Source: Nocardioides immobilis (GTDB lineage Bacteria > Actinomycetota > Actinomycetes > Propionibacteriales > Nocardioidaceae). Taken from it: 64,000 nucleotides of DNA. Below, piece by piece: positions 1-8,469 of this stretch. How positions within the stretch are numbered: the first letter of the stretch is position 1; the number at the start of each line of letters is the position of its first letter. The stretch spans positions 62,001 to 126,000 of the forward strand of contig NZ_QXGH01000013.1 of NCBI RefSeq assembly GCF_003515065.1, written 5' to 3'. The notes below the pieces were generated by a model that saw only the letters and a program-made list of their open reading frames with translations, had not been told where the DNA came from and ran no database searches. Position numbers and translations under genes: made by a program.

Positions 1-1197
1 CGGCTGCCGACGCCGCACGGCCTCGCCCGGTACGGCGTCGCCCCCGACCACCCGAAGACGAAGCAGGTCATCGAGCTGTTCTCGCAGATCGAGAGGGAGC
101 CGGGCTTCCGCTACCGGCTCAACGTCGAGGCGGGCACCGATGTGAGCGTCGACGAGCTGCGGTCGTCGTACCACGCGGTCATCTACGCCGTCGGCGCGGC
201 GACCGACCGCCGGCTCGGGGTGCCCGGCGAAGACCTGCCCGGCAGTGTCTCGGCGACCGTGCTCGTCGCCTGGTACAACGGCCATCCCGACGCCGACGAC
301 AACGACTACCCGCTCGCGAGCGAGCGCGCGGTGGTGGTCGGCAACGGCAACGTCGCGCTCGACGTCGCCCGGATCCTCACCAGCGACCCTGACCGGCTCG
401 CCACGACCGACATCTCCGACCGCGCCCTGCTGGCGCTGCGCGACAGCTCGATCCGCGAGGTCGTGCTGCTCGGCCGCCGTGGTCCCGCCGACGCGGCGTT
501 CACGCTGCCAGAGCTGATCGGCCTGTCGAACCTCGACGACATCGACGTCGCGGTCGAGGGTGAGGTCGCGGTGACGTCCGCCAAGACCCAGATCCTCGCC
601 GAGCTCGCCGCCCGCACCCCCGCCCCCGGCCGCCGTCGGATCGTGCTCCGCTTCCACGCCGCTCCGGTGCGGATGCTGGGTGACGATCAGGTCGAGGGGA
701 TCGAGGTGGTCCGCACGGAGGTCGTCGACGGCCGTGCCGTGCCGACCGGCGAGACCGAGCAGATCGAGGCCGGCCTGGTGCTCCGCGCGATCGGCTACCG
801 GGCGCGCCCGGTGTCGGGCCTGCCGTTCGACGAGGACCGCGCGCTGGTCCCCAACGATGGCGGCCGGGTCGAGCCTGGTCTGTACGTCGGCGGCTGGATC
901 AAGCGCGGCGCCACCGGCTTCCTCGGCACCAACAAGTCGTGCTCCAAGGAGACCGTCGACCGGCTGCTCGACGACCTGGACGCCGGGCTGCTGACGGCGC
1001 CGACGTCCGTCGTACCGCCGTTCGAGTACGAGCTGGACCACCGCGGCTGGCTCGCGATCGACCGGGCCGAGCGTGCTCTCGGAGAGGTGGCCGGGCGGCC
1101 GCGGGTGAAGCTGACGGACCGCCCTGCCCTGCGTGAGGCCGCCGTACCGGCCGTCCGTCGCAACGCGGGACGGGCCCGGGTCAGAGCAGGGCGCTGA
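1..1197 (+). CDS. fprA: Ferredoxin/adrenodoxin-type NADP+ reductase, 3' part (5' end outside window)
   Basis: The frame is open from base 1 to the stop at 1195-1197, so the start codon lies before the window. The visible ~398 residues match the FprA/adrenodoxin-reductase family: an N-terminal LPTPHGLARYGVAPDHPKTK stretch, an NADPH-binding GNGNVALDVARIL segment (encoded near 340-375), a GRRGP turn, and the family's C-terminal GWIKRGATGFLGTNKSC stretch. Members pass electrons from NADPH through FAD to ferredoxins that feed cytochromes P450 or other oxygenases. An ATG at 142 is internal and should not be taken as the start. The 3' end overlaps the convergent TetR gene by 17 bases. A role with steroid or lipid oxygenases is inferred from the catabolic genes next door. 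Confidence 0.88.
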   Translation, partial: RLPTPHGLARYGVAPDHPKTKQVIELFSQIEREPGFRYRLNVEAGTDVSVDELRSSYHAVIYAVGAATDRRLGVPGEDLPGSVSATVLVAWYNGHPDADDNDYPLASERAVVVGNGNVALDVARILTSDPDRLATTDISDRALLALRDSSIREVVLLGRRGPADAAFTLPELIGLSNLDDIDVAVEGEVAVTSAKTQILAELAARTPAPGRRRIVLRFHAAPVRMLGDDQVEGIEVVRTEVVDGRAVPTGETEQIEAGLVLRAIGYRARPVSGLPFDEDRALVPNDGGRVEPGLYVGGWIKRGATGFLGTNKSCSKETVDRLLDDLDAGLLTAPTSVVPPFEYELDHRGWLAIDRAERALGEVAGRPRVKLTDRPALREAAVPAVRRNAGRARVRAGR

Positions 1198-1879
1198 CGC
1201 GGGTCCGGCGGGTGAGCCGGATCCCGAGGCCGGTGGCCTGGCTCTGCAGGACCGCCCAGACCGACTCGGTGAGCAGCTCGGCGAGCACGTCGACCGGCGC
1301 GCGGTCGGCGGGGTTGCTGTGGACCCACCGGTTGACGGCACCGTCGATCAGGCCGACGACGCCGTAGGCCACCGGATCGGTGAGGGCCGCGTCGACGCCT
1401 GCCCGCGCGGCCGCCTCCCGGAGCAGCTGGTTGACGTGCTGGGCGACGGCCGACCGGCTGCCGGTGGCGGACCGGGAACCTTCCGCCGCGCGGGTGATCG
1501 CGCCGGTGCCGAGGAAGTGGTGGAGGAGCGGGTGGGCGGCCACCCATTCCACGTACGTCGTCACGGCGTCGGTCAGCGCGGAGTGGGCGGTCGAGCCCGG
1601 GTCGAGCTTCGGAAGCGCCACCGCCACCAGCCGCGTGAAGATCTCGGCCCTGAGCTGCGCCTCGAGGTCGTCCCGGTCGCGGAAGATCCGATAGACCACC
1701 GACCTCGGCACGCCCGCGGCGTGGGCGATGTCGCGCACGGACACTCCGTGGCCGACCTCGTCGACCAGGTCGACCGCGGCCGCGAGGATCCGCTCGCGCC
1801 GCTCCGCCGTGTGCTCGTCCCAACGCGTCGCGCGGCCGTCGAGCAGCTGCTCGTCGGTCGAGGTCGGGACGGAGGCCAT
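1181..1879 (-). CDS. TetR-family transcriptional regulator
   Basis: 232 residues, a normal TetR length. The N-terminal helix-turn-helix at about residues 28-72 (ERILAAAVDLVDEVG, then VSVRDIAHAAGVPRSVVYRIF) is typical. The ligand-binding C-terminal part is helical and unassigned. It is transcribed divergently from the thiolase operon, and the 122-base gap contains two palindromes with the same TGGACA-N3-TGTCCA core. The natural inference is that this protein binds both sites, represses its own gene and the catabolic operon, and is released by an acyl-CoA-type ligand; the ligand cannot be read from sequence. A second TetR (7762-8469) ends the operon and is the alternative owner of the sites. 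Confidence 0.88.
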   Translation of the reverse strand: MASVPTSTDEQLLDGRATRWDEHTAERRERILAAAVDLVDEVGHGVSVRDIAHAAGVPRSVVYRIFRDRDDLEAQLRAEIFTRLVAVALPKLDPGSTAHSALTDAVTTYVEWVAAHPLLHHFLGTGAITRAAEGSRSATGSRSAVAQHVNQLLREAAARAGVDAALTDPVAYGVVGLIDGAVNRWVHSNPADRAPVDVLAELLTESVWAVLQSQATGLGIRLTRRTRVSALL

Positions 1880-1910
1880 CGCACCAAGATAGCCGCTCGG
1901 ACCCCTTGAC

Positions 1911-1925
1911 TGGACACCTTGTCCA
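1911..1925. promoter_or_regulatory. Palindromic operator 1 (TGGACA-N3-TGTCCA)
   Basis: Perfect 6-base arms around a CCT spacer, 31 bases upstream of the TetR start codon. It shares its core with the longer palindrome at 1951-1971; the two centres are 43 bases apart, about four helical turns. It probably controls the TetR gene. Confidence 0.7.
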
Positions 1926-1950
1926 ACATAGTTTTCCGGACATCAGAGTT

Positions 1951-1971
1951 CCTTGGACATCTTGTCCAAGG
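1951..1971. promoter_or_regulatory. Palindromic operator 2 (CCTTGGACA-N3-TGTCCAAGG)
   Basis: Perfect 9-base arms around TCT, 30 bases upstream of the thiolase GTG. It is the stronger of two sites with the same core in this divergent promoter region, and the obvious candidate for control of the beta-oxidation operon by the adjacent TetR. Confidence 0.78.
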
Positions 1972-2001
1972 TAGGTCCCGCAACGGTCGGAGGCAGCAGT
2001 C

Positions 2002-3204
2002 GTGAGTGGCAAGGTGTTCGTCGTCGGAGTCGGCATGACGAAGTTCGAGAAGCCCGGCTCCCGGGAGTGGGACTACCCCGACATGGCCCGCGAAGCGGGC
2101 ACCAAGGCGCTCGAGGACGCCGGCATCGACTACCGCGAGATCGAGCAGGCGTACGTCGGCTACGTCTACGGCGAGTCGACCTCGGGGCAGCGCGCCCTCT
2201 ACGAGCTCGGCATGACCGGCCTGCCGATCGTCAACGTCAACAACAACTGCTCCACCGGCTCGACGGCGCTGTTCCTGGCGGCCCAGGCCGTGCGCAGCGG
2301 CAGCGCCGCCTGCGCCCTCGCACTCGGCTTCGAGAAGATGCAGCCCGGCTCGCTCGGGTCCACGTTCGACGACCGTGAGCAGCCGATGCTGCGCCACCTG
2401 CTGGCCCTCGCCGAGCTCCAGGAGTTCGCGCTGCCGCCGGCGCCGTACATGTTCGGCGCCGCCGGCAAGGAGCACATGGAGCGCTACGGCACCACCGCCA
2501 AGCAGTTCGCGAGGATCGGCGTGAAGAACCACCGGCACTCGGTCAACAACCCCTACGCGCAGTTCCAGGACGAGTACACGCTCGAGGAGGTCCTGGCCGC
2601 GAAGACGATCTACGGCCCGCTGACCAAGCTGCAGTGCTCGCCGACCTCCGACGGGTCGGCCGCGGTCATCCTCGCCGGCGAGGACTTCGTGGACCGCCAC
2701 GGCCTCGGCGACCAGGCCGTCGAGCTGGTCGGCCAGGCCATGGTCACCGACATGAACAGCACCTTCGACGACAAGTCCGCGATCTCGCTGGTCGGCGCCG
2801 ACATGACCCGCAAGGCCGCCGAGAAGGTCTACGTGCAGGCCGGGATCACCGCCGACGACGTCGACGTCATCGAGCTGCACGACTGCTTCTCGACCAACGA
2901 GCTCCTCACCTACGAGGCGCTCGGCCTCTGTGGCGAGGGCGAGGGCGGCAAGCTCGTCGACAACGACGAGACGACGTACGGCGGCCGCTGGGTCGTCAAC
3001 CCGTCCGGCGGCCTGATCTCGAAGGGCCACCCGCTCGGCGCCACCGGTCTCGCCCAGTGCAGCGAGCTCACCTGGCAGCTGCGCGGCACGGCCGACGCCC
3101 GGCAGGTCGCCTCGGCCGCCACCAAGGACGGCGTCGCGCTCCAGCACAACATCGGCCTCGGCGGCGCGGTCGTCGTCTCGGCCTACCGCCCCGCCAACCG
3201 TTGA
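2002..3204 (+). CDS. Thiolase (SCP-x/lipid-transfer-protein type acetyl-CoA acyltransferase)
   Basis: 400 residues. The nucleophilic cysteine is C83 in [11 protein letters not shown]; the later HD pair lies in [12 protein letters not shown] and the terminal GHPLGATG motif starts near residue 342. This arrangement is that of the SCP-x/lipid-transfer thiolases, which cleave branched or steroid side-chain 3-oxoacyl-CoAs, rather than FadA-type thiolases. The GTG start at 2002 is supported by GGAGG at 1989-1993. It is the first gene of an operon whose later members supply the dehydrogenase, hydratase and 3-hydroxyacyl dehydrogenase steps, so the whole set makes a complete beta-oxidation turn. Expression is probably controlled through the palindrome at 1951-1971. 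The exact substrate is unknown. Confidence 0.9.
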   Translation: MSGKVFVVGVGMTKFEKPGSREWDYPDMAREAGTKALEDAGIDYREIEQAYVGYVYGESTSGQRALYELGMTGLPIVNVNNNCSTGSTALFLAAQAVRSGSAACALALGFEKMQPGSLGSTFDDREQPMLRHLLALAELQEFALPPAPYMFGAAGKEHMERYGTTAKQFARIGVKNHRHSVNNPYAQFQDEYTLEEVLAAKTIYGPLTKLQCSPTSDGSAAVILAGEDFVDRHGLGDQAVELVGQAMVTDMNSTFDDKSAISLVGADMTRKAAEKVYVQAGITADDVDVIELHDCFSTNELLTYEALGLCGEGEGGKLVDNDETTYGGRWVVNPSGGLISKGHPLGATGLAQCSELTWQLRGTADARQVASAATKDGVALQHNIGLGGAVVVSAYRPANR

Positions 3205-3239
3205 CCTTCCGTCCCACCACCAACACCTCAGGAGAACCC

Positions 3240-3671
3240 GTGGCTACCGTTTCCGTGTCCAAGCACATCAACACCTCGGTCGAGAAGGGCTGGGCGAAGC
3301 TGCTCGACCTGCCCACCTGGGAGGAGTGGCTGACGCTCCACGTCAGCTGGAAGGGCGACCTCCCGACCACGGTCGAGGAGGGCACCCGGCTGACCGAGGT
3401 CGTGTCCGTCATGGGCATGGCCAACAAGATCGAGTGGACCGTCGAGGAGCTCGACGAGCAGAGTCGGGTCAAGATCTCCGGCCAGGGCATGGCGGCCGTG
3501 AAGGTCTCGATCGACTTCAGCATCAAACCCGACGGCGAGGGCTCCGAGGTCGCGATCGAGGCGTCCTTCACCGGCGCCATGATCGTCGGCCCGATCGGCC
3601 TGGCGGTCGGCAAGGCCGCCCAGAAGGACATCGACGAGTCCCTCGAGAAGTTCGCCGCGCTGGTCGGCTGA
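3240..3671 (+). CDS. SRPBCC-family protein (START/Bet v1-like fold)
   Basis: 143 residues from a GTG at 3240 with AGGAGA at 3230-3235. The sequence has the SRPBCC pattern: N-terminal strand VSVSKHINTSVEKGWAKLLD, a WEEWLTLHVSWKGDLP segment, and a C-terminal amphipathic helix ending KDIDESLEKFAALVG. The family binds hydrophobic ligands in a large cavity; many members are lipid or polyketide carriers, others enzymes. No catalytic residues can be assigned. It lies 35 bases after the thiolase and 23 before the MaoC gene, so an accessory role such as holding a bulky acyl substrate is plausible but inferred. Confidence 0.8.
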   Translation: MATVSVSKHINTSVEKGWAKLLDLPTWEEWLTLHVSWKGDLPTTVEEGTRLTEVVSVMGMANKIEWTVEELDEQSRVKISGQGMAAVKVSIDFSIKPDGEGSEVAIEASFTGAMIVGPIGLAVGKAAQKDIDESLEKFAALVG

Positions 3672-3694
3672 CCGGCCGCGGAGGAGACACCGCC

Positions 3695-4546
3695 ATGACC
3701 CTCACCCCGGTGGAGTTCGACGCCGCGCCGCTCGGCGCCTGGACCGACGAGGAGCGCTTCGACGTCACCGCCGAGCGGATCGCCGAGTACGCCGCAGCGA
3801 CCAACGACCCGATCGAGCGGCACCTCAGTGGTGCCGTCGCGCCCCCGGTCTTCGCGGTCGTGCCGGTGTTCTTCTCGATGGCCCCGGCTGCCCTGTCCGT
3901 CGCCCCCGTGGAGCTGCTGATGAAGCTGGTCCACGGGGAGCAGGACTTCCACTTCCACCGGCCGATCGTGCCCGGCGACCAGCTGGTGGTCCGGGCCAGG
4001 CCGATCGGCTTCGCCAGTCTCCGCACCGGCTCGACGGTCACCATCCATGCCGAGACCCGGAGCGCGGACGGAGAGCCGGTCAACGACCAGTACCTCACCG
4101 CGTTCTTCCGCGGCGTGACGGCCGGCGCCACCGTCGGCGACCAGGCGCCCGGCCACCAGTACGACGCGGCGCTGCGCGCCGAGGCGCCGGTCGCGAAGGT
4201 GACCCAGCACGTCGACGCCGACCAGACCTTCCGCTACTCGCCGGCGTCGGGCGACCCGATGCCGATCCACCTCGACGACGAGATCGCGCGGATGGCCGGA
4301 CTGCCGGGCATCATCAACCACGGCCTCTGCACGATGGCCTTCACCTCCTGGGCGGCGCTCACCGAGCTCGCCGACGGCGAGGTCGAGCGGCTGCGCCGGT
4401 TCGCGGTCCGGTTCGCCAAGCCGGTCCTGCCCGACCAGGACATCGCCACCACGTTCTGGGCCGACGGGGCGTCGACGTACCACTTCGAGACCACCGTCGG
4501 CGACGACGCCGTCATCCGCGACGGCCTCGCCGTCATCATCGACTGA
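3695..4546 (+). CDS. MaoC-family double hot-dog enoyl-CoA hydratase
   Basis: 283 residues, the usual size of a two-hot-dog MaoC hydratase. The N-terminal repeat (about 1-140) carries the hot-dog helix region FHFHRPIVPGDQL; the C-terminal repeat carries the hydratase-2 motif at residues 181-193. The catalytic Asp187 and His192 are kept in YSPASGDPMPIH, but the position normally occupied by Asn (GDxNPxH) is Met189. The enzyme should add water to 2-enoyl-CoA to give (R)-3-hydroxyacyl-CoA. The start at 3695 has GGAGGA at 3680-3685. Gaps of 23 and 13 bases to its neighbours indicate cotranscription with the SRPBCC and SDR genes. Confidence 0.88.
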   Translation: MTLTPVEFDAAPLGAWTDEERFDVTAERIAEYAAATNDPIERHLSGAVAPPVFAVVPVFFSMAPAALSVAPVELLMKLVHGEQDFHFHRPIVPGDQLVVRARPIGFASLRTGSTVTIHAETRSADGEPVNDQYLTAFFRGVTAGATVGDQAPGHQYDAALRAEAPVAKVTQHVDADQTFRYSPASGDPMPIHLDDEIARMAGLPGIINHGLCTMAFTSWAALTELADGEVERLRRFAVRFAKPVLPDQDIATTFWADGASTYHFETTVGDDAVIRDGLAVIID

Positions 4547-4559
4547 AGGAGCACGACCC

Positions 4560-5441
4560 ATGGGAAGCCTGGACGGACGCCTGCAGGGACGAACGGCGAT
4601 CATCACCGGTGCCGGTCGCGGCATCGGGCGGGAGCACGCCCTCCTCTTCGCCCGCGAGGGCGCCAAGGTCGTCGTCAACGACCTCGGCGGCGCCAACGAC
4701 GGCACCGGCTCCGACGCCGGCCCCGCGCAGGAGGTCGTCGACGAGATCGTCGCCGCCGGCGGTGAGGCCGTCGCCAACACCGACAACGTCGCGAGCTGGG
4801 ACGGCGCCGGTCGCCTCGTCCAGCAGGCAGTCGACACCTTTGGCGGGCTCGACGTGCTCGTCAACAACGCCGGCATCCTCCGCGACGCGTTCCTCCCGAA
4901 CATGGAGGAGAGCCAGTGGGACGCGGTGATCGCGGTCCACCTCAAGGGTCACGCCGCGCCGCTTCACCACGCGGCGGCGTACTGGAAGGCGCAGACCAAG
5001 GCCGGCGCCACCGTCGACGCAGCGGTGATCAACACGGCTTCGGCGTCGGGCACGTTCATGCCGAACGCCGGCCAGGCCAACTACGGCGCGGCCAAGGCCG
5101 GCATCGCCGCGCTGACGCTGGTCGCCGCCGACGAGCTGGAGCGGTACGGCGTCCGTGTCAACGCGATCGCGCCGATCGCCCGCACCCGCCTCACGCTGGC
5201 GACCCCCGGCATGGGGGCGCTCTTCGCGGCCGAGGTGCCGGAGGGCGAGTTCGACGCGTTCGCCCCGGCCAACATCTCGCCGCTGGTCGCCTACCTCGCC
5301 GGCGCCGACTGCAAGCTGACCGGCAAGGTCTACGCCGTCCAGGGCGGTGGGATCTCCGAGCTGGCCGGCTGGCACGACGTCAGCACCATCGAGACCGACG
5401 GGCCGTGGACCGTCGACATCCTCCGCGACCGGCTCGGCTGA
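4560..5441 (+). CDS. SDR-family 3-hydroxyacyl-CoA dehydrogenase (HSD17B4-like)
   Basis: 293 residues. Classical short-chain dehydrogenase features are all present: TGAGRGIG at 16-23, NNAG at 102-105, a serine near 161-163 and the catalytic Y175-x3-K179. The VVNDLGGANDGTGS segment after the first beta-alpha-beta unit is typical of the peroxisomal multifunctional-enzyme type (HSD17B4-like) dehydrogenases that act on (R)-3-hydroxyacyl-CoAs made by MaoC hydratases, matching the gene before it. ATG at 4560 follows GAAGGA at 4545-4550. Its stop is 8 bases before the acyl-CoA dehydrogenase start. Confidence 0.9.
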   Translation: MGSLDGRLQGRTAIITGAGRGIGREHALLFAREGAKVVVNDLGGANDGTGSDAGPAQEVVDEIVAAGGEAVANTDNVASWDGAGRLVQQAVDTFGGLDVLVNNAGILRDAFLPNMEESQWDAVIAVHLKGHAAPLHHAAAYWKAQTKAGATVDAAVINTASASGTFMPNAGQANYGAAKAGIAALTLVAADELERYGVRVNAIAPIARTRLTLATPGMGALFAAEVPEGEFDAFAPANISPLVAYLAGADCKLTGKVYAVQGGGISELAGWHDVSTIETDGPWTVDILRDRLG

Positions 5442-5449
5442 GGCGCGCG

Positions 5450-7685
5450 ATGACCCGGACGCCGTACGACCTCGGCATCGGCCTGACCGACGAGCACACC
5501 GCGCTCGCGGACGCGGTCCGCTCGTTCGCGGAGAGCGCCATCACGACCGACCTGGTCCGCAAGGACATCGACGCCCGCAGCGCCGACAGGCGCCCCGCGT
5601 TCTGGCCGGCGCTCGTCGAGCAGGACCTGCTCGGCCTCCACGTGCCCGAGCAGTACGGCGGCGCCGGGGGCGGTCTGCTGACCCTCGCCGTCGCGCTCGA
5701 GGCGCTGGGCCGGACGGCCGCGCCGGGCCCGTTCGTCCCGACCGTGCTCGCCGCGGCGTTCCTGTCCGCCGCGGACTGCAAGGCCGCCATCGACCTGCTG
5801 CCCGGTCTCCAGGCCGGCACCCTGACGGCCGCTGTCGCCCTGACGCTGCCCGCGGACCCGGCCGACGCAGCTGCGAGCCAGGAGGTGACCGGCACCTACG
5901 ACGCCGTCCTCGGTGCCGAGCACGCCGACGTCGTCCTGCTGCCCGTGCTGCTCGACGGCGAGGTCCGCTGGGTGGCCGTCGACGCCGCGGACCTGGCGAT
6001 CAAGGCGCAGGACAGCATCGACGTCGTTCGGGGCTCCGCTCGCGTGGTGGCCGACGGAGTCACCCTGTCCGCCGACCGGGTGCTGGGCACGCTCGACGCG
6101 ACCCGGGCCCGGTCCATCGCGACCGTCGTGCTCGGCGCCGAGGCGGTCGGCGTCATCTCGTGGTGCGTGAGCACCGCGGCCGAGTACGCCAAGACCCGCG
6201 TCCAGTTCGGCCGTCCGATCGGCCAGTTCCAGGGCGTGAAGCACAAGTGCGCGCGGATGGCGATCGCGCTGGAGCAGGCGCGGGCGGTGATCTGGGACGC
6301 CGCGAGCGCGCTCGACAAGAGCGATGCGACGGCCGACTTCGCAGCCGACGTCGCCGCGCTCGTCGTACCCGAGGCGGCCGTCGAGGTCGCCCAGGACTGC
6401 ATCCAGGTCCACGGCGGCATCGGGTTCACCTGGGAGCACGACGCGCACCTCTACTACCGGCGGGCGCTCTCGCTGCGCGCCCTCTTCGGCTCGCGCGAGG
6501 AGCGGTCGGCACGGGTCGCCGACCAGGCCATGACCGGCGTGGGCCGGGCGCTCGAGCTGGAGCTGCCCGACGAGGCCGAGGCGATCCGGGAGTCGGTCCG
6601 GGCCGAGCTCGCCGGGCTGCAGGGCCTCGACGAGGAGGAGCTGATGACCCGGCTCGGCGACGGGGGCTGGGTGCAGCCGCACCTGCCCACGCCGTACGGG
6701 CGCGGCGCCGGTCCGCTCGAGCAGATCGTGATCTCCCAGGAGCTGGCCGCCGCCGGCATCACGCTCCCGCAGCTGCTGATGGGTGGCTGGGCGGTGCAGG
6801 CGCTCGTCGGCTACGGCACCGAGCAGCAGAAGCAGGACCTGGTCGTCCCCCACGCTGCGCGGGCAGGTCGTGTGGTGCCAGCTGTTCAGCGAGCCGGGCG
6901 CCGGCTCGGACCTCGCGTCGATCTCGACCAAGGCGGTCAGGGTCGAGGGCGGGTGGCGGGTCACCGGCCAGAAGGTGTGGACGACGGTCGCCCAGTTCTC
7001 CGACTGGGCGATGCTGATCGCACGCACCGACACCGAGAAGCCGAAGCACGAGGGCATCACCTACTTCGTCCTGGACATGAAGTCCCCGGGCGTGGCGGTG
7101 CGGCCGCTGCGGGAGATGACCGGGTCCGCGCTCTTCAACGAGGTCTTCCTCGACGACGTGTTCATCCCCGACGAGCTGGTCGTCGGCGAGGTCGACGGGG
7201 GCTGGAAGGTCGCCCGGGCGACGCTCGCCGGCGAGCGGGTCGCGCTGAGCCAGAAGATGGACGCCTACGCCAGCGACAAGGACCTGCTCCGGTTCGCGAG
7301 GAGCCGCGAGCTGACACCGGTCGGCCGCCACGAGCTCGGCGTGCTGGTCGCCGAGAGCCAGGCCATCGACCTGATCAGCGCCCGGATCGTGCTCAAGCAG
7401 CTGTCCGGCGCCGACGTCAGCACCACCTCCAGCGTCGGCAAGCTGCTGGGCATGGGGATGGGCCAGAAGATCGCCGAGTACGTCGTCGCCCAGCTCGGCG
7501 CCGCGGGTGTCGTCAGCATCCCCGGGCAGCCCTCGGACCACGCGATGGAGCAGCTGATCGCCGGGCGCGCGACGACGATCTACGGCGGCACCACCGAGGT
7601 CCAGCTCAACGTGATCGGCGAGCGGATGCTCGGTCTTCCCCGGGACGCTGTCACGGGGCTGCGCGCGGCGGGGGCGGCCGAATAA
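5450..7685 (+). pseudogene. Fused two-domain acyl-CoA dehydrogenase (FadE), broken by a +1 frameshift
   Basis: Two tandem acyl-CoA dehydrogenase units in one gene, about 744 residues if intact, as in actinobacterial fused FadE proteins that replace the alpha2-beta2 heterotetramers used on steroid-type acyl-CoAs. Unit 1 (5450 to about 6600) ends with IQVHGGIGFTWEHDAHLYYR. Unit 2 includes WCQLFSEPGAGSDLAS, TGQKVWTTVAQFSDWAML and the C-terminal YGGTTEVQLNVIGERMLGL. The frame changes inside a run of five C at 6847-6851. With four C the protein reads on as DLVVPTLRGQVVWCQLF; as given, the first frame runs through nonsense. This is either a recent inactivation or a sequencing error. Both halves are otherwise well preserved, which favours an error or a very recent event. 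Confidence 0.88.
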
Positions 7686-7761
7686 CGGCTCGGACACCCG
7701 GGATGCCCGCGGCGCGCCGCGGTGAGAGTGCTGCGGGTCATGCCGGACTAGAGTTCTGGGC

Positions 7762-8469
7762 ATGCCGCACGTCCCTCGCGTCCCCGGCCTCGACGGCCGG
7801 CAGCTGCGCTGGGCCGACCACAACGAGGAGCGGCGGCTGCACGTCCTCGAGGCGGCCATCGCGCTGATCGAGGAGCAGCCGCTCGGCAGTGAGCTGCGGG
7901 TCCAGCAGATCGCCGAGCGCGCCGGCTTGGTGCGCACCGTCGTCTACCGCCTGTTCAGCAACCGCGCCGACCTGAACCGCGCGGTCCAGGTGCACATCGT
8001 CGGCATGATCCGCGAGCGGCTCGACTCGACGATGGTGCTGTCCGGCAGCATCGAGCAGATCGTCCACGGCGTGGTCGGCGGCTACGTCGAATGGGTCGCC
8101 GAGCATCCCCACCTCCACGAGATGGCCCAGCGGGCCCTCGGTGACGGCGAGCCCGGCGAGCTCGACCGCGTGACCGACCAGCTGGGCTCGGACATCTCGG
8201 CGCTCTTCCAGGCCGGCGCCACGCTGCTCGGCGAGGAGCTGGACGAGGACCAGCTGAACACCCTCGACCTGCTCGTGGTCGGCCTGATCGGGCAGGTCCG
8301 GGGAAGCGTCAACCAGTGGGTACGACGCCCCGAGCGCACCCTCACCCCGCGCGCCCTGACCGCGATGCTCAGCCGCTGGATCTGGTACCAGATCGACGGC
8401 CAGGCGCGGGAGATCGGTGTCGAGCTCGACCCCACGGTCCCCGTCGACAGCTTCTCTGGATCGTCCTAG
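7762..8469 (+). CDS. TetR-family transcriptional regulator
   Basis: 235 residues. N-terminal helix-turn-helix at about residues 26-72 (RLHVLEAAIALIEEQPLG, then LRVQQIAERAGLVRTVVYRLF). It shares layout with the TetR at 1181-1879, including a central YVEWVAEHPHLH stretch that matches YVEWVAAHPLLHH there, so the two are probably distant paralogues. It lies 76 bases after the acyl-CoA dehydrogenase, the last enzyme gene of the operon, and may be cotranscribed. Its 3' end overlaps the decayed HNH gene by 4 bases, convergently. Target sites are unknown. Confidence 0.86.
   Translation: MPHVPRVPGLDGRQLRWADHNEERRLHVLEAAIALIEEQPLGSELRVQQIAERAGLVRTVVYRLFSNRADLNRAVQVHIVGMIRERLDSTMVLSGSIEQIVHGVVGGYVEWVAEHPHLHEMAQRALGDGEPGELDRVTDQLGSDISALFQAGATLLGEELDEDQLNTLDLLVVGLIGQVRGSVNQWVRRPERTLTPRALTAMLSRWIWYQIDGQAREIGVELDPTVPVDSFSGSS

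Noticed and set aside
142..1197. Ferredoxin reductase starting at ATG 142
   Set aside because: The same frame is open to base 1 and encodes conserved FprA sequence upstream, so the gene begins before the window.
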